DNA of 64,000 bases from Conexibacter sp. CPCC 206217 (GCF_030646165.1 NZ_JAUTDO010000003.1:585019-649018), one strand, 5' to 3'; positions 11,099 to 20,161 are shown, numbered from the stretch's first letter. Numbers and translations are program-made. Notes: generated from the letters alone by a model not told the origin.

Positions 11099-11743
11099 CT
11101 AGCGAATCCCCAGCTCCGCCCCGTACGTTCTCGCGTACTCGCGTCTTGCCGTGCGCACGCGATCGACGTACTCGCGCGTCTCGGCGAACGGGATGTCGGC
11201 CTCGCTGAAGGTGTCGCCGCGCGCCTGCGCCTCCGCGATCCACTGGTTGACGTTGCCCATGCCGCCGTTGTAGGCCGCCAGGGCACGCACCTCGTCACCG
11301 TCGTAGTGGTCCAGCAGATAGCGCAGATACCAGCTGCCGTAGGCGATGTTGACTCTCGGCGTCGAGAGGTCCTCGATCGTGAAGGCGGTCCCGCCGGATC
11401 TCTGCGCGATGAACTGCGCCGTGTCGGGCATCAGCTGCATCAGGCCGAGCGCGCCCGCCGACGACGTCTGGTCGACGAACTTCGACTCCGCGTAGATGAC
11501 GCCGGCGATCAGCGCCGGACTGAGGTCCTTCTCCTGCGCCTGCTGGCGGATCTCTGCCTCGTGCGCGATCGGCAGGCCCGAGATGTCTCTGACGGCGCTT
11601 CTGAAGAGCGGTGCCAGCAGCGCGATCCCGAGGATCAGCGCGCCCAGCGCGGCCACGAACAGGAACGCGCGACGACGGCGCGCGGCAGCGCGCCTGGCGG
11701 CGCGGCGGCGCGCCACGGTGGCCTGAGCGGCGGACGAGCTCAT
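11099..11743 (-). CDS. Membrane-anchored lytic transglycosylase (SLT domain)
   Basis: A 214-residue protein. It has a short basic N-terminus ([16 protein letters not shown]), then one transmembrane helix (about residues 25-45), then an SLT/lysozyme-like domain outside the membrane. The catalytic Glu is in IYAESKF, followed by the family motifs [10 protein letters not shown] and AYNGGMGNV. It would cleave peptidoglycan glycan strands non-hydrolytically. It resembles the MltC/Slt family GH23 single-domain enzymes. Its ATG overlaps the coaE stop by 4 nt (ATGA), so translational coupling is likely. Frame upstream of 11743 is coaE antiframe and was excluded. Confidence 0.88.
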   Translation of the reverse strand: MSSSAAQATVARRRAARRAAARRRRAFLFVAALGALILGIALLAPLFRSAVRDISGLPIAHEAEIRQQAQEKDLSPALIAGVIYAESKFVDQTSSAGALGLMQLMPDTAQFIAQRSGGTAFTIEDLSTPRVNIAYGSWYLRYLLDHYDGDEVRALAAYNGGMGNVNQWIAEAQARGDTFSEADIPFAETREYVDRVRTARREYARTYGAELGIR

Positions 11744-12339
11744 CGACTCAGCTTTGCAAGGACTGCCGACAGCTCCGCTTCGAGTTGCTCGACAGACCCG
11801 TCGTTGACGACGACGAAGGTCGCGCGGGCCGCCTTCTGCTCCTGCGTCAGCTGGCGCGAGGTCCGCTGCGCGACGGCGGCATGACCACGCGCGCCCGCGC
11901 GCTCGGCGCGCACGCGCTCGGGCGCGACGATCACGAGCGTCGCGTCGAAGGCGGCGTCCATGTTCGCCTCGAACAGCAGCGGCACCTCGTTGACGGCGGC
12001 GGGCGGCGGCGGATCCTGCGCCAGCACCTGCTCGCGCCACTCCTGCACCCGTGCGCCGACGCGGGGCCACAGCATCGACTCCAGCCATGCGCGTTCGTCC
12101 GGCGAGGAGAACGCGTGCGTCGCGACGGCGGCGCGATCCACCACGCCGCCGGGCGCGACCGCCTCGCCCCAGCGCGCGACGACCAGGTCGCGCACCTCGG
12201 GCGAGGCATACAGCTCGTGCACGACTTCGTCAGACGAGATCGTCGCCGCGCCGAGGCGCCGAAGCGCCGCGAGCGCGGTGGACTTCCCGGCGGCGATGCC
12301 GCCGGTCAGTCCAACGAATGGGACGTGCGCGTGTGCGAT
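11740..12339 (-). CDS. coaE: Dephospho-CoA kinase, start codon unclear
   Basis: This CoaE (about 195-200 residues) performs the last step of coenzyme A synthesis. The P-loop GLTGGIAAGKST is at the extreme N-terminus. ISSDEVVHELY follows (the DxD-type acceptor-site Asp), then the lid region. No ATG, GTG or TTG exists in frame between the P-loop and an ATG at 12621, deep inside rpsA. Starting there would add a 90-residue Arg/Pro-rich tail read from the rpsA antiframe, which is implausible. Translation may begin at ATC 12339 or GTC 12324, just after the rpsA stop, by coupling, or the sequence may carry an error. The family call is firm; the start is not. Confidence 0.8.
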   Translation of the reverse strand: MAHAHVPFVGLTGGIAAGKSTALAALRRLGAATISSDEVVHELYASPEVRDLVVARWGEAVAPGGVVDRAAVATHAFSSPDERAWLESMLWPRVGARVQEWREQVLAQDPPPPAAVNEVPLLFEANMDAAFDATLVIVAPERVRAERAGARGHAAVAQRTSRQLTQEQKAARATFVVVNDGSVEQLEAELSAVLAKLSR

Positions 12340-12346
12340 CGGTCCG

Positions 12347-13897
12347 TTACGCCTGCTGCGGCGCGTCGGCCTCGGCGACCGGCGCGTCCTCGGACTCGGC
12401 GGCGGCGTCAGCCTCCGCCTCGGCCGGAGCGGCGACCTCGACCTCGGGATCCTCGGCAGCCGCGGGCGCCTCCTCGGCGACGGCGGCCTCCACGGCGACG
12501 GCCTCGGCGGCCTCCACCTCGGCGACGACCTCGGGCGCGTCAGGCGCCTCGACAGCGGCGGCCTCTGCGACCGGCGCGTCCTCGGCCAAGACCGCAGCCT
12601 CGCCCTCGGCGACCGGCGCATCGTCGGCCGGAGCCTCTTCGCCCTCGGCCGGCGCGGCGACGGCGCCCTCCGGGTAGACGTCCTCCGACAGGCCCAGCTG
12701 CGGCACGTCGTCGTACTCGCCCGGCTCGCCGGCGGGGATCTCCTCGCCGTCGCCGTCGAGACGGCGGACCGGCAGGATCTGGCCCTCGACCCGCTTGATC
12801 GAGAGCGAGAGCCGGCGGCGCTCGGAGTCGATCTCGAGGATCTTGACCTTCACCTCGTCGTTGGGCTGGATGATCTCGCGCGGGTTCTCGACGTGGTGCT
12901 GCGCCAGCTCCGAGATGTGCACGAGGCCCTCGACGCCGTCGAGGATCTCGACGAACGCGCCGAACGTGACGACCTTCGTGACTCTGCCTTCGAGCTCGTC
13001 ACCGACGTTGTAGGTGTCGACGACACGCTGCCACGGATCCTCCTGGGTCTGCTTGAGACCGAGGGAGATGCGCTGACGGTCGCGGTCGATGTCGAGCACC
13101 TTGACGCTGACGGTGTCGCCGATCGAGAGGATCTCGCTGGGGTGGTTCACATGCGACCACGACAGCTCCGAGATGTGAATCAGGCCGTCGATGCCGTCGA
13201 GGTCGACGAACGCGCCGAAGTCGACGATGTTCGAGATCGTGCCCTCGACGATCATGCCCGGCTGCAAGCGATCCAGGATCCGCTCGCGATCCTCTCTGCG
13301 CTGCTCCTCGAGCACCGCGCGACGGGAGAGGACGACGTTATTCCTCGAGCGGTTGAGCTCGATCACTCTGCACTCGATCGTCTGGCCGAGGTACTCGTCC
13401 AGGTGCGGCACGCGGCGGATGTCGACGAGCGAGGCGGGCAGGAAGCCGCGCACCCCGAGGTCGATGATGAGTCCGCCCTTGACGACCTCGATCACGGTTC
13501 CGTCGACCGGCTCGCCGGACTCGGCGGCGGCCTCGATGCGGCGCCAGGCCTTCTCGAAGCGGGCACGCTTCTTCGACAGGATCAGGCGGCCGTCCTGATC
13601 CTCCTTCGTGAGGACGAGTGCGTCGACCTCCTCGCCCATCTCGACTTCGTCCTTCGGGTCGACCGACTTGCGGATCGACAGCTCGTTGGACGGGATGACG
13701 CCCTCGGACTTGTAGCCGATGTCGACAAGGACCTCATCCTTGTCGATCCGGACGACGTGACCGGTGACAACGTCACCCTCCTCGAAGGGAGTGAGCGTCG
13801 CGTCGTAGTTCGGGACGATCTGGCCATCGATCATCAGCAGAAGGCCATCGGAGCCCTCCACGATCGTGGCGGTGGGCTGGACGTCGATAGTGGACAT
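12347..13897 (-). CDS. rpsA: 30S ribosomal protein S1
   Basis: A 516-residue S1 with four OB-fold S1 domains at about residues 40-108, 128-192, 213-281 and 298-367. The last two have the best-conserved RNA-binding faces (DFGAFVDL.GIDGLIHISE and TFGAFVEI.GVEGLVHISE). After about residue 375 comes a 140-residue acidic tail of Ala/Glu/Pro/Val, probably disordered. Four domains match the actinobacterial S1 plan rather than the six of E. coli. The ATG at 13897 opens the conserved MSTIDV N-terminus. coaE follows immediately, so the two are likely cotranscribed. Confidence 0.95.
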   Translation of the reverse strand: MSTIDVQPTATIVEGSDGLLLMIDGQIVPNYDATLTPFEEGDVVTGHVVRIDKDEVLVDIGYKSEGVIPSNELSIRKSVDPKDEVEMGEEVDALVLTKEDQDGRLILSKKRARFEKAWRRIEAAAESGEPVDGTVIEVVKGGLIIDLGVRGFLPASLVDIRRVPHLDEYLGQTIECRVIELNRSRNNVVLSRRAVLEEQRREDRERILDRLQPGMIVEGTISNIVDFGAFVDLDGIDGLIHISELSWSHVNHPSEILSIGDTVSVKVLDIDRDRQRISLGLKQTQEDPWQRVVDTYNVGDELEGRVTKVVTFGAFVEILDGVEGLVHISELAQHHVENPREIIQPNDEVKVKILEIDSERRRLSLSIKRVEGQILPVRRLDGDGEEIPAGEPGEYDDVPQLGLSEDVYPEGAVAAPAEGEEAPADDAPVAEGEAAVLAEDAPVAEAAAVEAPDAPEVVAEVEAAEAVAVEAAVAEEAPAAAEDPEVEVAAPAEAEADAAAESEDAPVAEADAPQQA

Positions 13898-14037
13898 AGG
13901 GGAACCGGTAGGGAACGGGAGTACTGCAAGAAGCAGAGCCGATAAAGGGTACCTGAGTCCCGCCACCGCCGGAGGTCCGCATACGACCGTTGCCGACGCA
14001 CGTTTCAGGGGCAGACCGGGTCGCCGCGCGCTCGCCG

Positions 14038-14043
14038 TAGAAT
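14038..14043 (+). promoter_or_regulatory. -10 box (TAGAAT) for FAD reductase gene
   Basis: TAGAAT ends 8 nt before the ATG at 14052. Confidence 0.55.
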
Positions 14044-14051
14044 CAGCCCCT

Positions 14052-15221
14052 ATGCCGAAGCGTGCAACGAAGCGCGGTGCGGAGCGCACCCCCCTCTCCC
14101 GCGATGCCGACGTCCTCATCTGCGGGGCCAGCTTCGCGGGGCTCGCGATCGCCCGTGAGCTCGCGGGCGCGGGCGCGCGGGTTCTGATGATCGACCGCTA
14201 CGAGGTCGGCGAGCGGCAGACGTCCGCGTGCGCCGCGCCGACGGACTGGCTGATCAACCTCGGCCTGATCGGCGCGCACCGGCAGACGTTCGACGAACTG
14301 GTGATCCACACGCCGCACACGAGCGTGCGCTATGCGCTGCCGTGGTCGTTCTCGACGTTCGACTACCCCGAGCTGTGCGCGCTGCTGCAGGAGCAGGGCG
14401 ACGCCGACTTCGAGATCGCGAAGGTCGACGGGCGCACCGGCGACACCGTCCACACCGACCGCGGCGACCTGACCGCGCCGCTGATCGTCGACGCGCTCGG
14501 GTGGCGCCGGATCCTCGGCAGCGGGGCGAACATCCAGCCGCCCGAGGCGCTCCTGTCGCGCGGCCTGGAGGTCCATCCCAGAGGCGCCAGAGACGACCTC
14601 GAGATCTGGATCGACCGCTCCTACGTGCCAGCCGGCTACGGCTGGAGCTTCCCGGCCGACGACGAGGTGCGGATCGGCGTCGGCTCGTTCGACCCGCGCT
14701 TCCACGTCAAGGAGCCGACCGTCCGGCTGACCGCCGACCTCGCGCAGACGCCCGACGGCTTCCAGGGCAACTGGATCCCGCACGCGCTGCGCCCGGCGAC
14801 CGACGACGGCGTCTTCATGGTCGGCGACTCGGCCGGCCACTGCCTGCCGCTGACCGCCGAGGGGATCCGCACCGCGTTGTACTTCGGGCTCGCATGCGGG
14901 CGCGAACTGCGCGCGGTCGTCGAGGGCACGCAGTCGCGCGAGGCGGCGCTCGGCCGCTACCACGCCTTCAGCGCCGGTCACAGATTCGCGTTCGACTCGA
15001 TGCTGAAGGTGCAGAGACTCGTGCCGCGCGTGCACCCGCGCGCGCTGGCGCCGGCGCTGCGGGCGATGGGCTCCAAGCGCTTCGTCGACTGGTCGTTCGG
15101 CCACTACCTGAGGATCGCCCACCCCTCGTACGCGCTCGGCGGCCCGCACGGGTCGCGCTTCGCTTCGAGCGGCGGAGCATCGGCGTCAGACGCTGCGGCA
15201 GCTCCGGTCGGCGCGGCGTAG
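14052..15221 (+). CDS. FAD-dependent oxidoreductase, geranylgeranyl reductase family
   Basis: A 389-residue flavoprotein. The N-terminal Rossmann dinucleotide motif is LICGASFAGLAIARELAGAG, followed by the acidic ribose contact in LMIDRYEVG. The FAD phosphate-binding motif is VFMVGDSAGHCLPLTAEGI near residue 255. This GDSAG..P..GEGI-like pattern is typical of geranylgeranyl/digeranylgeranyl reductases and related PHBH-fold enzymes (established family knowledge). A role in saturating isoprenoid chains such as menaquinone tails or carotenoid-linked lipids is a reasonable guess but not shown here. A basic N-terminus (MPKRATKRG) precedes the FAD fold. It is divergent from rpsA. Confidence 0.82.
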   Translation: MPKRATKRGAERTPLSRDADVLICGASFAGLAIARELAGAGARVLMIDRYEVGERQTSACAAPTDWLINLGLIGAHRQTFDELVIHTPHTSVRYALPWSFSTFDYPELCALLQEQGDADFEIAKVDGRTGDTVHTDRGDLTAPLIVDALGWRRILGSGANIQPPEALLSRGLEVHPRGARDDLEIWIDRSYVPAGYGWSFPADDEVRIGVGSFDPRFHVKEPTVRLTADLAQTPDGFQGNWIPHALRPATDDGVFMVGDSAGHCLPLTAEGIRTALYFGLACGRELRAVVEGTQSREAALGRYHAFSAGHRFAFDSMLKVQRLVPRVHPRALAPALRAMGSKRFVDWSFGHYLRIAHPSYALGGPHGSRFASSGGASASDAAAAPVGAA

Positions 15222-15314
15222 CGCGCGCTTCAGAACCCGCGTCGCTCCCGCCGACGACTGCTGAGAGATGTTGCAGAGACGTGCGCGGGCGTCTGTTAAT
15301 TGATGCGTCGTTCG

Positions 15315-16928
15315 CTAGTTGCGCGGCGCGCCGAGTTCGCGCCAGCGGGTGGTGCGGGCTGCCAGGCGGGTGGCGTTGAGCCGGGCGAGACGGGGGTCGT
15401 CCGGCTCGGCGAGGCGGTTGGCGCCTGGCTCAGCGAGTCCGGTGGCGCCGGGGTCAGCGAGCAGCGCCGTCAACGCTTGCTCCAACGCCGCACGCACGCG
15501 GGCGAGGAACGCGTCGGGGTCCTCGTGCGCCGGGGTCGGCTCGGGGACGATCGTGTCGACGATGCCGTCCTGCAGCAGCTGCCACGAGGATCCGCCCTGG
15601 GTCGCGGCCAGTTCGGGCGCGTGATCGAGGTCGCGGTAGAGGATCGCGCTGGCGCCCTCGGGAGCGATCACCCCGAGCGAGGCGTTCTCGGCGCAGATGA
15701 CGCGGTCGGCGTGCAGGAACGCGAGCGCGCCGCCGCTGCCGCCTTCACCCAGCAGGAGCGCGAGTGTCGGGACGGGTAGCGACCCCAGCTCTGCGAGGCA
15801 GCCGGCGATCTCCCCAGCCAGGCCGCCCCGCTCGGCGGCCTCGCTCAGCAGCGCCCCCGGCGTGTCGACGATCGTCACGACCGGCAGACTCAGTTCGGCC
15901 GCGAGCGCGAACGCCCGCCGGGCCTTGCGGTAGCCCGCCGGGCCGAGCGCGGGCGGCGCCCCGTCGGCCGCGCGCCGCTGCGCGACGACGACGACCGGCC
16001 TCCCGCACAGCCGGGCGAGCGCCGCGAGGCAGCCCGGATCGTCCGACTGCCCCGTGCGGTCCCCGCGCAGCTCGGTCACGTCCCGCGCCATCGCGTCGAG
16101 CACCGCCTGCGCACCGGGCCGCCGGCGATCGCGTGCGCGCAGCAGGGCGGCCCAAGCGTCGCGGTGGGTCGGGGCGCAATGGCTTGGCGGGCCGCACTCG
16201 GGCCCCGCGGCGGCCGCCGCTCCCGGCCCCGCCACCGCCAGCACCCGCGCCACCCGTTCGCGCAGCTCCCCCGGCTCCACCACATCGTCGAGCAGGCCGC
16301 CCGCGAGCAGCGTCTCAGCGCGCTGGACCCCGTCTGGAAGGGGCTCGCCGGTCAGCAGTTCGACCACGCGCGGGCCGGCGAAGCCGAGCAGGGCGCCGGA
16401 GAGCGCGAAGGTGACGCTGGCGAGCGATCCCCAGGACGCGAGCACGCCGCCGGTGGTCGGATCGTTCAGGCAGACGATGTACGGCAGGCCGGCGGCTCGC
16501 AGGCGCGTCGCCGCGGTCGCGAGCTTCGCCATCTGCACGAGCGCGAGCGTTCCCTCCTGCATGCGGGAGCCACCAGACGCCGGCAGCGCGATCAGCGGCA
16601 GCCGCCGCTCCCGCGCCCGCTCGAACGCCCGCGCGACGCGCTCGCCGGTCGCGACGCCGATCGAGCCGCCGAGGAAGCCGAACTCGCCCGCCACCAGCGC
16701 AATCGGGCGACCCGACACCATCGCCGCGCCCGTCAGGACCGACTCCCCCAGCCCTGTTCTCACGCGCGCGTCCGCGAGCCGCCCGGCGTACGGTCGCACG
16801 TCCGCGAAACCCAGCGGATCGGTCGAGACGACGTCTTCGTCCCACGCGGCGAAGCTGTCCGGATCCGCGACGAGCGCGATGCGGTCGCGCGCGGTCGCGG
16901 GAATCCGGTCGGTCAGCGGCGGCGCCAT
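15315..16928 (-). CDS. Acetyl-CoA carboxylase carboxyltransferase, AccD-AccA fused in one chain
   Basis: A 537-residue protein joining both carboxyltransferase halves. The N-terminal half resembles AccD (beta): DPLGFADVRPYAGRL, then GEFGFLGGSIGVATGE and SGGSRMQEGTLAL. It lacks the Cys4 zinc ribbon that precedes this region in bacterial AccD. The C-terminal half resembles AccA (alpha): GPAGYRKARRAFALA, VDTPGALLSEAAERGG, GEGGSGGALA and LGVIAPEGASAILYRD. It would move the carboxyl group from biotin to acetyl-CoA or a related acyl-CoA to make malonyl-CoA. The ATG at 16928 is preferred because TACGAT lies 6 nt upstream; another start at 17003 would add 25 residues. Confidence 0.85.
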   Translation of the reverse strand: MAPPLTDRIPATARDRIALVADPDSFAAWDEDVVSTDPLGFADVRPYAGRLADARVRTGLGESVLTGAAMVSGRPIALVAGEFGFLGGSIGVATGERVARAFERARERRLPLIALPASGGSRMQEGTLALVQMAKLATAATRLRAAGLPYIVCLNDPTTGGVLASWGSLASVTFALSGALLGFAGPRVVELLTGEPLPDGVQRAETLLAGGLLDDVVEPGELRERVARVLAVAGPGAAAAAGPECGPPSHCAPTHRDAWAALLRARDRRRPGAQAVLDAMARDVTELRGDRTGQSDDPGCLAALARLCGRPVVVVAQRRAADGAPPALGPAGYRKARRAFALAAELSLPVVTIVDTPGALLSEAAERGGLAGEIAGCLAELGSLPVPTLALLLGEGGSGGALAFLHADRVICAENASLGVIAPEGASAILYRDLDHAPELAATQGGSSWQLLQDGIVDTIVPEPTPAHEDPDAFLARVRAALEQALTALLADPGATGLAEPGANRLAEPDDPRLARLNATRLAARTTRWRELGAPRN

Positions 16929-16934
16929 CGCCGG

Positions 16935-16940
16935 ATCGTA
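16935..16940 (-). promoter_or_regulatory. -10 box (TACGAT) for accDA fusion
   Basis: TACGAT on the minus strand ends 6 nt before the ATG at 16928. Confidence 0.5.
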
Positions 16941-17117
16941 GAGCGCACGCGCGCCCGCCTGCGTCACCAAGATGACCCCGCACGTTTCAACATCAATTAC
17001 CAACGATTGCTTCCAATTGCCAATACCGCCACGGAATCGACACGTGGCCCAATCCCGCTCCGATCATCTCGGCCGCCGGGCCAACCACCGGTGACCGCAG
17101 CCGAGCCAGACTTCCCG

Positions 17118-17140
17118 GCCGGGCGCCCAGCGCGCCCGGC
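17118..17140 (+). other. GC-rich hairpin in the leader of the amidase gene
   Basis: GCCGGGCGC and GCGCCCGGC make a 9-bp perfect stem with a 5-nt loop, 48 nt before the amidase TTG start. It lies in a 260-bp intergenic stretch whose distal half (16985-17040) is unusually AT-rich for this genome. It may be part of a structured 5' leader; I could not match it to a known riboswitch. Confidence 0.35.
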
Positions 17141-17188
17141 GGCTTCGCCCGAGCCCCCGGTCGGAGCCTCCCTCGCATAGGAGACCCC

Positions 17189-20161
17189 TTGGAGTCCTCG
17201 CAGTTCAGACGCCACCGCTGGCGTCATCGCTCCGGCGCGCGCGTGGCCGCGTTGGCCGCCCTCGGCGCGCTCGGCGCCGGCGCGCTCGCAACCGCGCCCG
17301 CCGAGGCGCTCAACTACGTCACCGGCGACAACGGCGACACCTGGCAGGTCCAGGACGCCGCGATTCCCGGCGTCGACACCGGCAGCGTCCGCACCACCAC
17401 CGACGGAGGCCTGCAGGGCTTCGGCGGCCTGCGCGTGCGCATCTCCGGCCTCACGACGCCTCGTCTGAACGGCGCGCTGATGCGTGGCTTCGGGCTGCGC
17501 TACGACGGCCAGAGCCGCTTCAAGACGACGACCGACGTCGACATGGGCGGCGTCAGCGTCAGCCGCTCGATCCGCATCTCCAGAGCCGGCGGCTGGGGCC
17601 GCTGGCTCGACACGTTCACAAACACGAGCAAGACGACCGCGACCGTCGAGACGGCCTTCGGCGGGCAGCTCGGCTACAACACCGGCAGCAACCAGAGCCA
17701 GCTGCTGGACAGCTCCAGCGGCGACAGAGCGATCACGCCCGCTGACTCCTGGGCCGAGGTCGGCAGCCCGACGACGGACGCAGGGAACCCGAGCTTCAAC
17801 GGCCCCAGCGCCGTCGTGATCGGCTCCCCGACGCCGTTCTCGGGCGGCCTGCTGAAGACCGGCAACTTCCTGCGCGACCCGTTCGACAACCCACTGGAGA
17901 CGAGCGGCGACGAGGCCAACCACTACGGCTACGTCAACAAGTTCACGCTCGCGCCCGGGCAGACGAAGTCGCTCGCGCACTTCGTCGCGATCGGGCTGTC
18001 GGAGACGAGAGCGGCGCCGAACGGCGGCGCCAGACCGGCCGCCGGCTCGCAGGTGGCGGCCGTCAAGGCGACGGCCCAGACGCTCGCGGCGAGACCGGTC
18101 CTCGACGACCTCTCAGACGCCCAGATCTGCTCGCTCGTCAACTGGGACGTCGCCAACCTGACGGTCGCCGGCTTCACGCAGAGCAGCTGCGCGACCGCCG
18201 CGAGAATCGAGCCGACGGCGCACACCGATCCGCCGCCGACGCCGGTCACCAGCTCTCCCTACGACGTGACCGACAAGACGATCACGCAGATGCAGGCCGA
18301 CATGGCGGCCGGCAGAGCGACCTCGCAGGAGATCACGCGCGCATACCTCGACCGGATCGCCGCCTACGACGTCGGCCAGAAGGGCTTCCACGCCTTCATC
18401 ACGGTCGCCTCCGACGCGATGGCGCAGGCCCGCCAGGCCGACGCCGAGCGCGCGCTCGGCAGAAGCGGCGAGCTGCTCGGGATCCCGATGGCGATCAAGG
18501 ACCTCTACGACACGAAGGACATGCCGACGACCGGCGGCAGCCTCGTCTTCGACGGCTTCCGCCCGCAGCGTGACGCCTTCCAGGTCGCGCAGCTGCGCAA
18601 CGCCGGGGCCGTCATCCTCGGCAAGGCCAACCTCGCCGAGTACGCCAACGACGGCTACTTCAGCCCGAGCGCGTACGGCCAGGTGTGGAACGCGTTCGAC
18701 CCGTCGAAGTCGTCGATCGGCTCCAGCGGCGGCTCGGCCGTCGCGGTCGCGACGAGCATGGCGGGCGCGGCGCTCGGCACGCAGACCGGCGACTCGCTGT
18801 GGGGCCCGTCGAGCGCCGCGAGCCTCTTCTCGCTGCGCGGCACCGACGGGATGGAGTCGACCGACGGCGTGATGCCGCTGACGTGGGCGCAGGACTACGG
18901 CGGCATCATCGCCCGCTCCGCACCCGACCTCGCGGCGCTGCTGAACACCGAGGCGGTCCCGAACCCGGCCGATCCGCTGACGTTCCAGGCCGACGGACAC
19001 CGCCCGGCCGACTGGGACGCCTACCTCGACGCCGACGCGCTGAGAGGCAAGACGATCGGCTACTACCCGGACGCGTTCAGCGACCCGTTCGGCACGACCG
19101 GCACGAGAGACGCGATGTTCGCGGAGTTCAGATACTTCGAGGCCGCGGGCGCAAGAGTCGTCGCGATCCAGCCGCCGCCGGCCGCGCCGCCGTCGACCTC
19201 CGGCGACAAGGGCTACGAGGGCTGGCTCAGATGGATCGAGATCCACCCCGAGTCGCCGTACCAGGACCCGGGCGAGATCCTCAACAACCAGAGACGGCTG
19301 CCCGAGTTCCGTGCAGCGAGCACGACCTACAGCGGCACCGGTCCGATGACGGAGACCGAGCAGGCCGCCTTCCTCGCCTACCGCCAGGCGTACCGCGCCT
19401 CGCTGTCGGCGTGGATGGACGCGCAGCGCGTCGACGCCGTCGTCTTCCCCGGCCAGCTCAGCGACATACACCTCAACGACAGCATCCAGCCGAGCTTCGG
19501 CCGGCTGGACCCGCACGCCTCGGCGGCGGGGGTGCCGAACATGATCTTCCCGGTCGGCACCAACGACCACGGCCAGCCGATCAACCTGCAGCTCGAGGGC
19601 CGTCCGTTCGACGATCCGAAGCTGCTCGGGTTCGCGTATGCGTTCGAGCTGAGAGCGAACGGACACGTCGCGCCGGGCACGACGCCGGCGCTGACGTACG
19701 ACGCGGGCGCGCAGCCGCACCCGATCGTCGTCGACACGCCGCCCCCGCCGATCACCGACCCGCCACACGGCGGTGGCGGTGACAGACCCGGCGAGGGCGA
19801 CGGCGACGGCGGCCACCACGGTGAGGATCCCGGCCACGGCCACAGAAGATCTCACCCCAAGCCGACGGTCCACCTGACGAGCACCAAGATCGTGCTCGAC
19901 CGCCACTGGCACTACGCGGTCGGCGTCGCCTGCGGCAGCGGTGCGGGCACCTGCCACGCGCGAGTCACCGTGACGCGCAAGGGCCACACGCTCGCCCACC
20001 GCACGGTCGCGATCAAGGCCGGCAAGAAGACGGTGGTTCGGTTCACCGCGCCGAAGTCGGTCAGACGCTCCCTCCCCCACGGCGGGACGCTGACAGCCCG
20101 CGTCGCGCTCGCGGGCGTGGGCGGGACCGTCGTGAAGAAGGTGACCGTGAAGAAGCGCTAG
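17189..20161 (+). CDS. Large secreted amidase (amidase-signature family) with extra N- and C-terminal modules
   Basis: A 990-residue protein. It starts at TTG with GGAG 5 nt upstream. A signal peptide with Arg-rich n-region (RRHRWRHRSGARVAAL) ends near APAEA, residue 40. Residues about 40-340 form a beta-rich module of unrecognised family, with many Thr/Gly and Trp-aromatic pairs. The amidase-signature domain spans about 360-830. It has catalytic Lys in GIPMAIKDLYD, the Gly/Ser loop SSIGSSGGSAVAVAT, and the nucleophile region GTQTGDSLWGPSS. A Gly/Asp/His-rich linker then leads to a C-terminal beta module with two Cys (VACGSGAGTCHARV). It would hydrolyse an extracellular amide, substrate unknown. 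Confidence 0.85.
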   Translation: MESSQFRRHRWRHRSGARVAALAALGALGAGALATAPAEALNYVTGDNGDTWQVQDAAIPGVDTGSVRTTTDGGLQGFGGLRVRISGLTTPRLNGALMRGFGLRYDGQSRFKTTTDVDMGGVSVSRSIRISRAGGWGRWLDTFTNTSKTTATVETAFGGQLGYNTGSNQSQLLDSSSGDRAITPADSWAEVGSPTTDAGNPSFNGPSAVVIGSPTPFSGGLLKTGNFLRDPFDNPLETSGDEANHYGYVNKFTLAPGQTKSLAHFVAIGLSETRAAPNGGARPAAGSQVAAVKATAQTLAARPVLDDLSDAQICSLVNWDVANLTVAGFTQSSCATAARIEPTAHTDPPPTPVTSSPYDVTDKTITQMQADMAAGRATSQEITRAYLDRIAAYDVGQKGFHAFITVASDAMAQARQADAERALGRSGELLGIPMAIKDLYDTKDMPTTGGSLVFDGFRPQRDAFQVAQLRNAGAVILGKANLAEYANDGYFSPSAYGQVWNAFDPSKSSIGSSGGSAVAVATSMAGAALGTQTGDSLWGPSSAASLFSLRGTDGMESTDGVMPLTWAQDYGGIIARSAPDLAALLNTEAVPNPADPLTFQADGHRPADWDAYLDADALRGKTIGYYPDAFSDPFGTTGTRDAMFAEFRYFEAAGARVVAIQPPPAAPPSTSGDKGYEGWLRWIEIHPESPYQDPGEILNNQRRLPEFRAASTTYSGTGPMTETEQAAFLAYRQAYRASLSAWMDAQRVDAVVFPGQLSDIHLNDSIQPSFGRLDPHASAAGVPNMIFPVGTNDHGQPINLQLEGRPFDDPKLLGFAYAFELRANGHVAPGTTPALTYDAGAQPHPIVVDTPPPPITDPPHGGGGDRPGEGDGDGGHHGEDPGHGHRRSHPKPTVHLTSTKIVLDRHWHYAVGVACGSGAGTCHARVTVTRKGHTLAHRTVAIKAGKKTVVRFTAPKSVRRSLPHGGTLTARVALAGVGGTVVKKVTVKKR

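Noticed and set aside
11744..12088. Extended N-terminus for the lytic transglycosylase
   Set aside because: The added residues are the antiframe of coaE; the ATG at 11743 sits directly before the basic N-terminus and membrane helix.
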